Positions 1-6,050 of a stretch of 64,000 nt of DNA are shown here, in pieces. The first letter of the stretch is position 1; every line of letters begins with the position of its first letter. The translations under genes and the position numbers were made by a program. Under the pieces are notes generated by a model that was not told the DNA's origin, did not search any database, and was given only the letters and a program-made list of their open reading frames with translations. The stretch is from Silvimonas soli (GTDB lineage: Bacteria; Pseudomonadota; Gammaproteobacteria; Burkholderiales; Chitinibacteraceae). The stretch lies in assembly GCF_030035605.1 (NCBI RefSeq), contig NZ_CP106736.1, forward strand, positions 4,027,001 through 4,091,000, given 5' to 3'.

Positions 1-84
1 ACAAACGAGATTGCTATCAGGCGTTGGGCCGGTTGTGATGCGGACCCACTTGCCGGATTTGGTCTGCAGGTAATGTGCATGCAT
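1..84 (-). CDS. Partial phage early protein, runs off the left edge
   Basis: An ATG at 84-82 lies 5 nt downstream of a GGAG ribosome site (93-90) and opens a minus-strand frame beginning MHAHYLQTKSGKWVRITTG that continues to the window edge. No family is recognised from 28 residues. A second frame, starting at ATG 230-228, is also open through here to position 1; the good ribosome site favours the frame given. It probably belongs to the leftward early operon controlled by the operators at 737-794. Confidence 0.45.
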   Translation of the reverse strand, partial: MHAHYLQTKSGKWVRITTGPTPDSNLVC

Positions 85-93
85 GCTTGCTCC

Positions 94-122
94 AAAAAAA
101 ATGCCCGGGGGTTAGCCGGGCA
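94..122 (-). terminator. Rho-independent terminator or attenuator, minus strand
   Basis: A perfect 7-bp stem (TGCCCGG at 102-108, CCGGGCA at 116-122) with a 7-nt loop is followed on the minus strand by eight T residues. It sits directly upstream of the ribosome site of the gene at 84, so it would end or attenuate the leftward early transcript before that gene. It is a natural target for antitermination. Confidence 0.7.
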
Positions 123-296
123 GAAGAGGGTATTTATCAGTGCACACGCACTGGGCAGCGCCCTGACGGTGGTCAGAACAATCGGCATGATTTCAGACGG
201 GTATGGATGCCAAGGCGCTGCCCGCTGCATGCGGGGCTTGCCGGTTACGTATCCGGCGCGGGATTTAACCGACGTCTTTCCAGTGCCGTTGTCGCA

Positions 297-395
297 TCAA
301 CGGTGAGGTGTGGTGCGTATGGCAACCCACATGAGAGCGGGCCGGGCTTGATTCCGGCTACAGGGGCATGGCCAGCCTTTCGGCGCGTCGGTCAT
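297..395 (-). CDS. Small phage early ORF, possibly Icd-like
   Basis: A 32-residue frame (start MTDAPKGWPCPCSR) whose ATG overlaps the stop of the upstream small ORF as ATGA. After its TGA stop the same frame stays open for another 98 codons to the window edge. The composition (Cys, Trp and Arg rich) recalls the short Icd/Ash-like host-inhibitory ORFs of P4- and P2-type phages, but this is a resemblance from memory, not an alignment. It could also be part of a structured RNA rather than a protein gene. Confidence 0.3.
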   Translation of the reverse strand: MTDAPKGWPCPCSRNQARPALMWVAIRTTPHR

Positions 396-529
396 ACACA
401 AACGTGCATCGCCCTGTCAGTCTCCGTCTTGGCGTGTCCTTCCACGCCGCCGCTCTCATGTGCCGGCTGTTTCCAACCGGCGCCATCAACACTCCCCGCA
501 ATTCGATCTCCGCGACTGGTCAGTACCAT
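392..529 (-). CDS. Small phage early ORF
   Basis: A 45-residue frame (start MVLTSRGDRIAG, end AMHVCV), in frame with the small ORF at 554-628 from which it is separated by one TGA and eight codons. It overlaps the next small ORF by 4 nt (ATGA), the usual sign of translational coupling. No domain is recognised. It lies in the leftward early operon downstream of the repressor-type operators. Confidence 0.3.
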   Translation of the reverse strand: MVLTSRGDRIAGSVDGAGWKQPAHESGGVEGHAKTETDRAMHVCV

Positions 530-553
530 CAGCAAGTTAAACCCAGCGGGCGT

Positions 554-628
554 TCATGCTGCGCGACGACACAGAGAGTGTTGTCTTCCCCATCGGCCAC
601 GTGCTGAGTTAACAGGCGGTGCCGTCAT
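554..628 (-). CDS. Possible 24-residue leader ORF of the left operon
   Basis: ATG at 628-626 follows a purine-rich GAGAGG stretch and opens a 24-residue frame (MTAPPVNSARGRWGRQ...). The TGA that ends it is followed in the same frame by eight sense codons and then the ATG at 529. It would be the first ORF after the putative left promoter. Codon-level coherence across the TGA suggests either a decayed longer gene or readthrough. Weak as an independent gene. Confidence 0.25.
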   Translation of the reverse strand: MTAPPVNSARGRWGRQHSLCRRAA

Positions 629-736
629 TTGCGCCTCTCGGGTGAGGCGATTTCCCGTAGGCCGAAGCTGGAAGGGACTGGAGCAGATTGTTAAGGAGCG
701 GTGCGCGGTGTGTTGCGCTGGGGTGAGGTAAATGTA

Positions 737-794
737 AACCATGGTTAGTATTTATGGCAAGTGTGGTTAGCTAAATAATGTGAACCATGGTTAG
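737..794. promoter_or_regulatory. Triple operator cluster of the left early promoter (pL-like)
   Basis: AACCATGGTTAG occurs at 737-748 and 783-794. A degenerate half copy, TGTGGTTAGC, lies at 762-771. Their GGTTAG cores start 22 and 24 bp apart, about two helical turns. The same AACCATGGTTA core sits inside the rightward promoter next to the repressor gene (3259-3270). The natural reading is an operator array bound by the S24 repressor that silences the leftward early operon. I could not settle on -35/-10 elements here. Confidence 0.75.
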
Positions 795-846
795 CATTTC
801 AGACGAGCGGCAGTTTGGTGTTTAGTGGAGAGTTGCAGGCGGACGT

Positions 847-869
847 GAAAAAGCCCGCGAATGCGGGCT
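847..869 (-). terminator. Second of two tandem terminators after the HicAB-SecB module
   Basis: A 7-bp stem (AGCCCGC 852-858, GCGGGCT 863-869) with a GAAT loop is followed on the minus strand by a run of T residues. With the hairpin at 877-897 it ends transcription of the repressor/cargo side before the left operators, insulating the lysogenic transcript from the lytic left operon. Confidence 0.75.
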
Positions 870-876
870 AGATATG

Positions 877-897
877 AAAAGCCCCGCCGGAGCGGGG
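877..897 (-). terminator. First of two tandem terminators after the HicAB-SecB module
   Basis: Stem CCCCGC (882-887) and GCGGGG (892-897) with a CGGA loop and four T residues on the minus strand. It begins about 13 nt downstream of the SecB-like gene's stop. Some T residues on the plus side (TTGATTTTT) could make it work weakly in both directions. Confidence 0.75.
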
Positions 898-909
898 TTG
901 ATTTTTGCT

Positions 910-1422
910 TCAAACCTCATTGATTGTTGCTTGGGGTTTCTTTTTCGAGTTGCCACGCTTTGTGCCAGATTTTGGTCGACCAGATGCTGTGCGCCATGGA
1001 AAGTCCATTGGGATTGGGACATTTAGTCTAAATGACTGCAATATGCTTTCTATTTCTCTGGCCACCATTGGGCTCGCAATACTCGTAAGATAAGCCGCGA
1101 ATGACTCTGACTTTGCCAGTTCTGCCGCCTGTTCTTTCGTCAATTCTGTCTGAATCGGGTAGTAGGAAGCTAAAAATTTCGATAACAGAGTGAACTGGCG
1201 TACAGAAGCTTCCCCATCTTCCGGGATGCTTGTCGCCTCGCAACGCACAGTCAAACGAAGCAGGAAGCGCCCCTCGCCCGAGATCTCCACCTCTGCTTCT
1301 TGGTTTAGCGAAAAATTACCCTGTGAAGACGTGGTTGAATTCTTTTCTACACGGTCCCCCTCGACGGAAAGCAATGTGAATCGCTTCATCGCGCAGAGTG
1401 GAATAGAGATAGTGTCGCTCAT
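910..1422 (-). CDS. SecB-like chaperone of a toxin-antitoxin-chaperone module
   Basis: 170 residues. After a short N-terminus, strands around residues 12-60 (FSLNQEAEVEISGEGRFLL region) alternate as in the SecB beta sheet. Residues ~105-145 then give the SecB-like end: a helix (MVAREIESILQSF) and a VPIPMDFP segment matching the R-x-G-x-P-x-L-x-P-x-NF type end of SecB. A Lys/Arg-rich tail follows. Its ATG overlaps the hicB stop as ATGA, implying coupled translation. In known TAC systems the chaperone holds the antitoxin's C-terminal tail and lets it fold and neutralise the toxin; that role here is inferred. The fold call is by eye. Confidence 0.6.
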   Translation of the reverse strand: MSDTISIPLCAMKRFTLLSVEGDRVEKNSTTSSQGNFSLNQEAEVEISGEGRFLLRLTVRCEATSIPEDGEASVRQFTLLSKFLASYYPIQTELTKEQAAELAKSESFAAYLTSIASPMVAREIESILQSFRLNVPIPMDFPWRTASGRPKSGTKRGNSKKKPQATINEV

Positions 1423-1934
1423 TGAATATTGATCCTTGGCGTAGCTATGCGAACAAGGTTCGATTCAAAAGAAAAATGTTCCCCGAAGGTATCTTGAGGG
1501 CCGAGTTGATAACTCGTATCGTAGGTCTGTTTCGCAGGAAGAGAAGACAACCCCTTGATTGACTCAAGGATTTTTGCACTCTCGCGTTCTGTGTGCTCGC
1601 CGTAATCCAGGAACTGAACTAATGCTTTGACCATTAGGTCATTCAGTGTTGTTTTGTGACGCGCTGCGCATGTAGCAGCTTTGCGATGGACTTCTGGCGT
1701 CACCCTAACCTGGAAAACCCCTTTAAACGGTTTTTTGGGTTCGCGTCCAAGGGCTTTACAAGTGGCGAGGTAGTCTTCCACAGCCTCTTCAAACTCCCGC
1801 TGAATTCCGCCACCTAGATCGGACGACTCAAAGGTCACCAAATCTTCAATGTAAAGAATTTTCCCGCGAACTCTTGTCATGTCGTCGCTTAGTTCGGCGA
1901 CAGCTTCAAAATCTTTGTATTTTAAAATAGCCAT
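1419..1934 (-). CDS. hicB: HicB-family antitoxin with long C-terminal extension
   Basis: 171 residues from ATG 1934-1932, 8 nt after the hicA stop. Residues 1-60 follow the HicB N-domain (KYKDFEAVAELSDD, GKILYIEDLVTFES, FEEAVEDYLATCK). Residues ~70-110 are the ribbon-helix-helix part (FQVRVTPEVHRKAA, TTLNDLMVKALVQFL) that binds the operon operator. Ordinary HicB proteins of this class end near residue 112. This one continues ~60 residues with aromatic, hydrophobic patches (YDTSYQLGPQDTFGEHFSF), which fits a chaperone-addiction tail. The start at 1991 is rejected because it would add an unrelated 19-residue leader inside hicA. Confidence 0.85.
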   Translation of the reverse strand: MAILKYKDFEAVAELSDDMTRVRGKILYIEDLVTFESSDLGGGIQREFEEAVEDYLATCKALGREPKKPFKGVFQVRVTPEVHRKAATCAARHKTTLNDLMVKALVQFLDYGEHTERESAKILESIKGLSSLPAKQTYDTSYQLGPQDTFGEHFSFESNLVRIATPRINIQ

Positions 1935-1942
1935 GGCTAGTC

Positions 1943-2197
1943 TCAGATGAGATCGTGTTCGTGCAGATGGTCCAGAATGTCGACAACACAACCTTTGTCT
2001 ACATTCGGGCTAGGATGCGGTTCGTGACAACTGATCAGCAAATCTAGATCCTTGTTGTAAAATTTGCGACGAGAACCCGAACCATTGAGCACCTCGTAGC
2101 CAATGTGCCGCATTGCCGAAACCAAATCGCTCCACTTCAAATCTGAAGGGGGCGGTTTTCTTCGCATCTTGTCGAACGTGTTTTTATGTTTGGACAT
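1943..2197 (-). CDS. hicA: HicA-family mRNA interferase toxin
   Basis: 84 residues from ATG 2197-2195 (a TTG one codon upstream is less likely). It matches the MNSKHxKTL...W-x-D-L...GSGSRRKF...HEPHPS...KGCVVDILDHL pattern of the HicA subgroup whose active-site histidines lie in the H-x-PHP segment. HicA folds as a small double-stranded-RNA-binding-like domain and cleaves mRNA when free of HicB. It heads the three-gene operon hicA-hicB-secB-like, and the gene order T-A-C is that of known chaperone-controlled systems. The region is visibly more AT-rich than the phage structural genes, as expected of acquired cargo. Confidence 0.85.
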   Translation of the reverse strand: MSKHKNTFDKMRRKPPPSDLKWSDLVSAMRHIGYEVLNGSGSRRKFYNKDLDLLISCHEPHPSPNVDKGCVVDILDHLHEHDLI

Positions 2198-2223
2198 CAA
2201 ATATACCGACGCTTGCGCCGTTT

Positions 2224-2242
2224 GTAACTAGAAAATAGTTAC
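2224..2242 (-). promoter_or_regulatory. Inverted repeat in the hicA promoter region, candidate HicB operator
   Basis: GTAACTA (2224-2230) and TAGTTAC (2236-2242) form a perfect 7-bp inverted repeat around GAAAA, about 27 bp upstream of the hicA ATG. On the minus strand a TTGACT hexamer lies just upstream, a plausible -35, but no good -10 is seen. A palindrome overlapping the promoter is the expected place for autorepression by the ribbon-helix-helix antitoxin. The rest of the 2198-2479 gap shows only a TTG-started 99-codon frame judged spurious. Confidence 0.5.
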
Positions 2243-2479
2243 GGCAAGTCAAAAGGGCAAGTGCGTTCGTCGTAAAAACACGATGAATCACCGCTAAAAT
2301 TACTGGGGGCTTGTAGGTCCAGCGACTTACATTCCGCACCGATTGCAAGCATTTGCTGCATTTCGACCAACAGTGACCTTGTTTTACTCTCCAAGCGGCC
2401 CGGCCTAAATCTCGCCACTCACGCCAACCACTCGCCCGATCACGAGCAGAATCCCCGCACATCAGCCGACACGTGCCGA

Positions 2480-3208
2480 TCAAATATTAAATGACACCGA
2501 TACCACGAGCCCTACCAGATGCACGGTATCCAGCTCATCGGCCGGAATCACCACATCCTTGTACGCCGCCTGGTTGTCCGAACGCACAAGCAGCGATCCG
2601 TCGAACTGCTTGATCAGGCGCTTCACATAGCATTCGCCATCGCGACAAATCACATGCACCTTGCCGCTCAAAATCTGAGACTGCTTGTGAACGATCACAC
2701 TAGCGCCCTCGGGGATGGTAGGCATCATGCTGTCGCCGACGACCACGATCGAAAATAAATCGGCCGGATTAAGACCTTCGCGCTTGGCCCACCCCGCACG
2801 GCAGTAGTTAGGCTGCCCCAATTCATCGACAGCGAACACTATCTGGCCGGTCCCGGCCGACGCCTTTAGCGTATAGCGTGGCACTTCAAATATGTCGTGC
2901 TCTGCTTCGTCCAGGTTATTGATGGTGCGCACCGGCCGGAAAGGCGTTTGAATCGCAGGACCGAAATCTTCCTTTAGCATTTCTCCCTTCCCACTGGCGA
3001 GCCATGCTGCAGAGACCCCAAGGGCCGCTGCCGCCTTGATCAAATTCTCTCCCTCAAGGCTCCGGGTTCCATCATTGAACCATTTAGTTATGCCAGCAGA
3101 GCTGATTCCCACTTGGCGGGATAACCAAGCCTGATTGATTCGTTCTGTCGGTCGACGTTCTGCGGCCGATTTAAGCGCAAGGCGCAAGCGTTCAGATAGG
3201 GAGCTCAT
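2480..3208 (-). CDS. Phage S24 (LexA/cI-like) repressor
   Basis: 242 residues from ATG 3208. N-terminal helix-turn-helix (INQAWLSRQVGISSAGITKWFNDG, about residues 25-48), a linker, then a LexA-type peptidase domain. It has an Ala-Gly style autocleavage site (KASAGTGQ, about residue 120), nucleophile Ser in GDSMMPT and general-base Lys in YVKRLIK. It should maintain lysogeny by binding the AACCATGGTTA operators on both sides and be inactivated by RecA-stimulated self-cleavage in the SOS response. An upstream in-frame start at 3265 is rejected because it would read through the rightward promoter and operator. Confidence 0.9.
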   Translation of the reverse strand: MSSLSERLRLALKSAAERRPTERINQAWLSRQVGISSAGITKWFNDGTRSLEGENLIKAAAALGVSAAWLASGKGEMLKEDFGPAIQTPFRPVRTINNLDEAEHDIFEVPRYTLKASAGTGQIVFAVDELGQPNYCRAGWAKREGLNPADLFSIVVVGDSMMPTIPEGASVIVHKQSQILSGKVHVICRDGECYVKRLIKQFDGSLLVRSDNQAAYKDVVIPADELDTVHLVGLVVSVSFNI

Positions 3209-3245
3209 GCGAACTGAGGTTAACAAACCGTTCGCTAGCTGTGGC

Positions 3246-3274
3246 TTGCATATAGTGCTAACCATGGTTACTAT
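3246..3274 (+). promoter_or_regulatory. Rightward early promoter (pR-like) with operator in the spacer
   Basis: TTGCAT (3246-3251) and TACTAT (3269-3274) are separated by exactly 17 bp, and the palindrome TAACCATGGTTA (3259-3270) fills the spacer and enters the -10. Bound repressor would exclude RNA polymerase. The cro-like ATG starts at 3281, only 6 nt after the -10, so transcription should begin at or next to the start codon and the mRNA would be leaderless. Confidence 0.8.
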
Positions 3275-3280
3275 ATCTCC

Positions 3281-3526
3281 ATGAAGACGCTAACCGTAAT
3301 TAAATTCTTTGGTGGTGATCGTGGCGCGCAGGCAAAGATTGCCCGTGAGCTGCAGATATCGACCGCCGCAGTTGCGAAGTGGCCCAAGGACGGAGACGTC
3401 CCTGGTAGCAGTCTCGGCTCGCTTTTCCTGAAGTTCCCCGAGCTTTACAGGATGGAACTGGAAAAACAATCAACCTCAACAACCACAACCCCCGCCGCCA
3501 CATCGGCGACCGGAGAAATCCAATGA
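3281..3526 (+). CDS. Cro-like early repressor
   Basis: 81 residues. The N-terminal half (IKFFGGDRGAQAKIARELQISTAAVAKW) is a Cro/YdaS-type helix-turn-helix; the C-terminal third is a Thr/Ser/Pro-rich tail. It is the first gene of the rightward early transcript, next to and divergent from the repressor, the classical cro position. No Shine-Dalgarno sequence precedes the ATG, consistent with a leaderless start. It probably competes with the repressor at the shared operators. Its stop overlaps the next start (ATGA). Confidence 0.7.
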   Translation: MKTLTVIKFFGGDRGAQAKIARELQISTAAVAKWPKDGDVPGSSLGSLFLKFPELYRMELEKQSTSTTTTPAATSATGEIQ

Positions 3527-3822
3527 GTGCATCTTTACCGAAGAGTGATGAAACGACACGCAAGTTAGAAGCCCAGCTCTTGCGCAGCCTTGCCGAGGTC
3601 GGTCAGGTCGAAGTGTCAGCGCGCATGGGCGTGAGCGAATCAACCCTGTCACGCATGAAGGGCGAGGACCTGCAACGCATTGCAAGTCTGGTTTCAGCGC
3701 TCGGTTTGAAGCTGGTGCGAACAGATGCATTGACGGTGGATCGCGCGGACTTCATTGCGGTAAAGCGCATGGCCCGGAACTGGCTTGATGCCGATCTGGC
3801 AAGCCTGGGGGAGGAGTTGTGA
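3523..3822 (+). CDS. CII-like transcriptional activator
   Basis: 99 residues. Residues 15-65 (QLLRSLAEVGQVEVSARMGVSESTLSRMKGEDLQRIASLVSALG) match the lambda CII family in helix-turn-helix placement, and the size is typical. CII-type proteins activate the repressor-establishment promoter and so bias towards lysogeny. Position second after the cro-like gene agrees with lambdoid order. Translationally coupled to cro by a 4-nt overlap and to the next small gene by an overlapping GTG. Confidence 0.7.
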   Translation: MSASLPKSDETTRKLEAQLLRSLAEVGQVEVSARMGVSESTLSRMKGEDLQRIASLVSALGLKLVRTDALTVDRADFIAVKRMARNWLDADLASLGEEL

Positions 3823-3968
3823 CACAGATCATTAAAGCCTGGCTATACCGCGAATGGTGCTGGCTGAAGTTCAGCTACGCATGGAACCACGGCACGGTGA
3901 TGGCGCCGCTTTACGAGTTTGAACTGCGCTTGGCGACTGAGCGTTACCAGCGTCTGACATCCAAATAG
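3819..3968 (+). CDS. Small phage protein, unknown
   Basis: 49 residues starting at GTG 3819 (MTQIIKAWLYREWCWLKFSY...), preceded by a strong GGGGGAGGAG ribosome site inside the cII end and overlapping that stop (TTGTGA). Rich in Trp and Tyr, with no membrane-length hydrophobic run. Between cII and the replication genes lambdoid phages carry small regulatory proteins. Function unknown. Confidence 0.55.
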   Translation: MTQIIKAWLYREWCWLKFSYAWNHGTVMAPLYEFELRLATERYQRLTSK

Positions 3969-3970
3969 AA

Positions 3971-4006
3971 AAAGCCCCTTAGACCGGACAGTCGAGTAGG
4001 GGCTTT
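3971..4006 (+). terminator. Hairpin between regulatory and replication genes
   Basis: AAAGCCCC (3971-3978) pairs with GGGGCTTT (3999-4006) around a 20-nt loop. The following bases are not T-rich, so it may be a weak, antitermination-sensitive terminator comparable in position to lambda tR1. Confidence 0.5.
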
Positions 4007-4031
4007 AGCACATCGGGAAATCAAGGAAATC

Positions 4032-4901
4032 ATGGCACAAGCCGCGCAAGTTATCAATCTGGAGTCGAGACGGCCCCAGGTTACCTCACCGATTCAGAGG
4101 CCACGCATGCAGGACGGTTTCGTGGCGATCCCCAACGACGTCTACGACGCGCTGTTGTGCTCGCCCATCTCGCAGCGTCAGGAGCGTGTGTATCTCGCCA
4201 TCCTGCGCAAGACAGCGGGCTACGGCAAGGATACTGATTGCCTGGCCACCAATCAGATATCGGCCATGACCGGCATTGCGGATTCACACGTACGGGCAGC
4301 GCTGACCCAGCTTGAAGCGCTTGGGATGCTTATTCGTGGTCGACGCACTGTCCAGGGGGTATTTCTGACCCCGGTTATCGATCCTTCTCAGTGGAAGTAC
4401 GAACGTACCGATTCGGTACGAACAGAGGTACGAACGGACCAAATCGGTACGTCTAAACGTACCGAATCGGTGACCCACAATAGACAACTACAACAGAAAG
4501 AAGAACAAAACCCTTTTACCGCAACAACGCCGGAAAGTCCGGAAGCCAAGCCTAAGCAAAAACGGGCAAACCAACTGCCAGCCGATTTTGCTCCCTCTGA
4601 ATCCCACTCGGCACTTGCCCTCGAGCTTGGCGTAAACCTGCTGGCCGAGTTTCCAGGCTTCGTCGACTACCACCGGGCCAAGGGCTCGACGATGAAGGAC
4701 TGGAATTCCGCGCTGAACACCTGGCTGCGCAACGCCAAGAAATTTGGCCGCACTAGCGCTGCTCCATCGGCGAAGTCCACTGCATTCCAAGCTCGTGAAG
4801 ACAACCGCCGCGCTGCTGCCCGCAGCATTTTTGGAAATGCCATGCAGCAGGGAGGGGCAAACAATGAACACGCTATCGACGCCGAATTCACCCGCATCTG
4901 A
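4032..4901 (+). CDS. Phage replication initiator, lambda O-like
   Basis: 289 residues, ATG behind AAGGAAAT. Residues ~30-115 form the O-type winged-helix region (GFVAIPNDVYDALL, QERVYLAILRKTAGY, ISAMTGIADSHVRAALTQLEALGM). A Lys/Glu-rich linker follows, then a C-terminal domain likely to recruit the P-like loader. The middle of the gene carries the iterons of the phage origin (4397-4470), as in lambda. It overlaps the P-like gene by 38 nt, implying coupled production of initiator and loader. Confidence 0.8.
   Translation: MAQAAQVINLESRRPQVTSPIQRPRMQDGFVAIPNDVYDALLCSPISQRQERVYLAILRKTAGYGKDTDCLATNQISAMTGIADSHVRAALTQLEALGMLIRGRRTVQGVFLTPVIDPSQWKYERTDSVRTEVRTDQIGTSKRTESVTHNRQLQQKEEQNPFTATTPESPEAKPKQKRANQLPADFAPSESHSALALELGVNLLAEFPGFVDYHRAKGSTMKDWNSALNTWLRNAKKFGRTSAAPSAKSTAFQAREDNRRAAARSIFGNAMQQGGANNEHAIDAEFTRI
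4397..4520 (+). promoter_or_regulatory. Phage replication origin inside the O-like gene (iterons plus AT-rich tract)
   Basis: GTACGAAC occurs at 4397-4404, 4416-4423 and 4428-4435. CGTACCGA/TCGGTACG inverted units lie at 4404-4420 and, split by CTAA, at 4444-4465. Downstream (4478-4520) the plus strand is a purine-rich, GC-poor tract (acaactacaacagaaagaag). Iterons within the initiator gene followed by an easily melted tract is the lambda ori design. The repeat is forced into protein as recurring TDSVRTE/TESV-like residues. Confidence 0.75.
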
Positions 4902-5625
4902 ACCCCTGCCAATGGCCTGGATTGAACGCCTTTTCCAGCGGATGCACGGTCAGTACGGCAACGTCTGGCTGGACAAGTGGCGGGTAGGCGAGGCTGGTGC
5001 CAATGGGCAAGACTTGGGCGTCGAGAACGCCAAGCGTACGTGGGCTGAAGACCTGGCCGATATGCAGGGCACTGAGATTGCCGTCGGCATTGCGACCTGC
5101 AAGAACCTGAAATTCCCGCCGAGCCTGCCAGAGTTCCGCAACCTGTGTCGCCAGGAAGACGACATTGAGGCGCTATTCCACAAGGCCGTGGGCGAGATGG
5201 GCAAGCGCCGGAAGCGTCAGCAAGAGTCGTGGCCTTCAAACCGGCTGTTCTGGGCTGCACAGCGTATCGGTAACGACTTGCTGATTTATCCGTACCGCGA
5301 TTTGGCCGGCCGCTGGAAATTTGCCTGGAACGAGAGTGTGGTCGATCAGGGCAAGGCAATCCCGGTTGTGGCGCCGAACGTAAACCTGCTCGAAAACTCG
5401 TCCACATTTAACCGCGCTGAAGCCAGCAAACGTGTGGGTGAGCTGAACATCAAAACCGCGCAAGGTGGACCGCGTAAGTGGGCCTACGACATCGCCAAAG
5501 AACCAAAGGGGAAATCGCTGATGCAAATTCAGATGGCCTGCAACGCGCTTATCGCGTTTGGTGAGGATCTGGGGCAGTGGCCTGAGTTGGTTGAACGCAT
5601 GCCAACGCGGCGGGAGGCAGCATGA
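4864..5625 (+). CDS. Phage replication protein P-like helicase loader
   Basis: 253 residues from ATG 4864, which follows GGGAGGGG. The N-terminal WIERLFQRMHGQYGNVWLDKW and the ATCKNLKFPPSLPEFRNLCR segment match P-type loaders that bring DnaB helicase to the phage origin. An ORF start at 4744 is rejected since it would only re-read the O gene in another frame. Paired with the O-like initiator. Its end overlaps ninB by 4 nt. Confidence 0.7.
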   Translation: MNTLSTPNSPASEPLPMAWIERLFQRMHGQYGNVWLDKWRVGEAGANGQDLGVENAKRTWAEDLADMQGTEIAVGIATCKNLKFPPSLPEFRNLCRQEDDIEALFHKAVGEMGKRRKRQQESWPSNRLFWAAQRIGNDLLIYPYRDLAGRWKFAWNESVVDQGKAIPVVAPNVNLLENSSTFNRAEASKRVGELNIKTAQGGPRKWAYDIAKEPKGKSLMQIQMACNALIAFGEDLGQWPELVERMPTRREAA

Positions 5626-6050
5626 ATCGATTTTTCTTGCGTACCGAAGACATACGTTTCAATGCTCTGGCCGCTATCCACGCTTTGCAACTGGACGCCA
5701 ATCGCCCACTCGTCGTCGAGATCAAGGAAATGACGCGCAACCTGGATCAGAACGCCAAGATGTGGGCCGTCCTGACCGACATCGCAACGCAGGTCGACTG
5801 GTATGGCCAGCGCCTGAGCAAAGAAGACTGGAAGCACATGTTCACCGCCCAACTGCAAAAGCTGCGGGTTGTACCGTCCATTGAGGGCGGCGGCTTCGTG
5901 GCGCTTGGCCAGTCCACTAGCAAGATGACCGTGCGCGAAATGGCTGACCTGATTGAGCTGGCCCAGGCCTTCGGTAGCGAGCGCGGTGTCAAGTGGGGAG
6001 ATGAGTCTCGCATTGCCCAGCAATGGGCAGAAAGCAGGAGGGCTGCATGA
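5622..6050 (+). CDS. ninB: NinB-family recombination protein
   Basis: 142 residues. The pattern NRPLVVEIKEMTRNLDQNAKMWAVLTDIA...WYGQRLSKEDWKHMFTAQL...GGGFVALGQSTSKMTVREMADLIELAQAFG is that of NinB (lambda Orf), which binds single-stranded DNA and SSB and replaces RecFOR functions in phage recombination. ATGA overlap with P-like upstream and with the Ref-like gene downstream keeps the replication-recombination block in one translated unit. Confidence 0.9.
   Translation: MNRFFLRTEDIRFNALAAIHALQLDANRPLVVEIKEMTRNLDQNAKMWAVLTDIATQVDWYGQRLSKEDWKHMFTAQLQKLRVVPSIEGGGFVALGQSTSKMTVREMADLIELAQAFGSERGVKWGDESRIAQQWAESRRAA

Noticed and set aside
75..731. 218-codon plus-strand ORF at the left end
   Set aside because: No ribosome site, biased Pro/Ser/Arg composition, and it opposes the minus-strand early operon whose operators, terminator and coupled small ORFs are coherent.
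2184..2483. 99-codon minus-strand ORF after the repressor
   Set aside because: Starts with TTG, covers the hicA promoter palindrome and the hicA start, and shows no recognisable domain.
4667..5407. 246-codon minus-strand ORF across the replication genes
   Set aside because: Antisense shadow of the O/P-like genes; Arg/Ser/Pro-rich and crosses two strongly supported genes.
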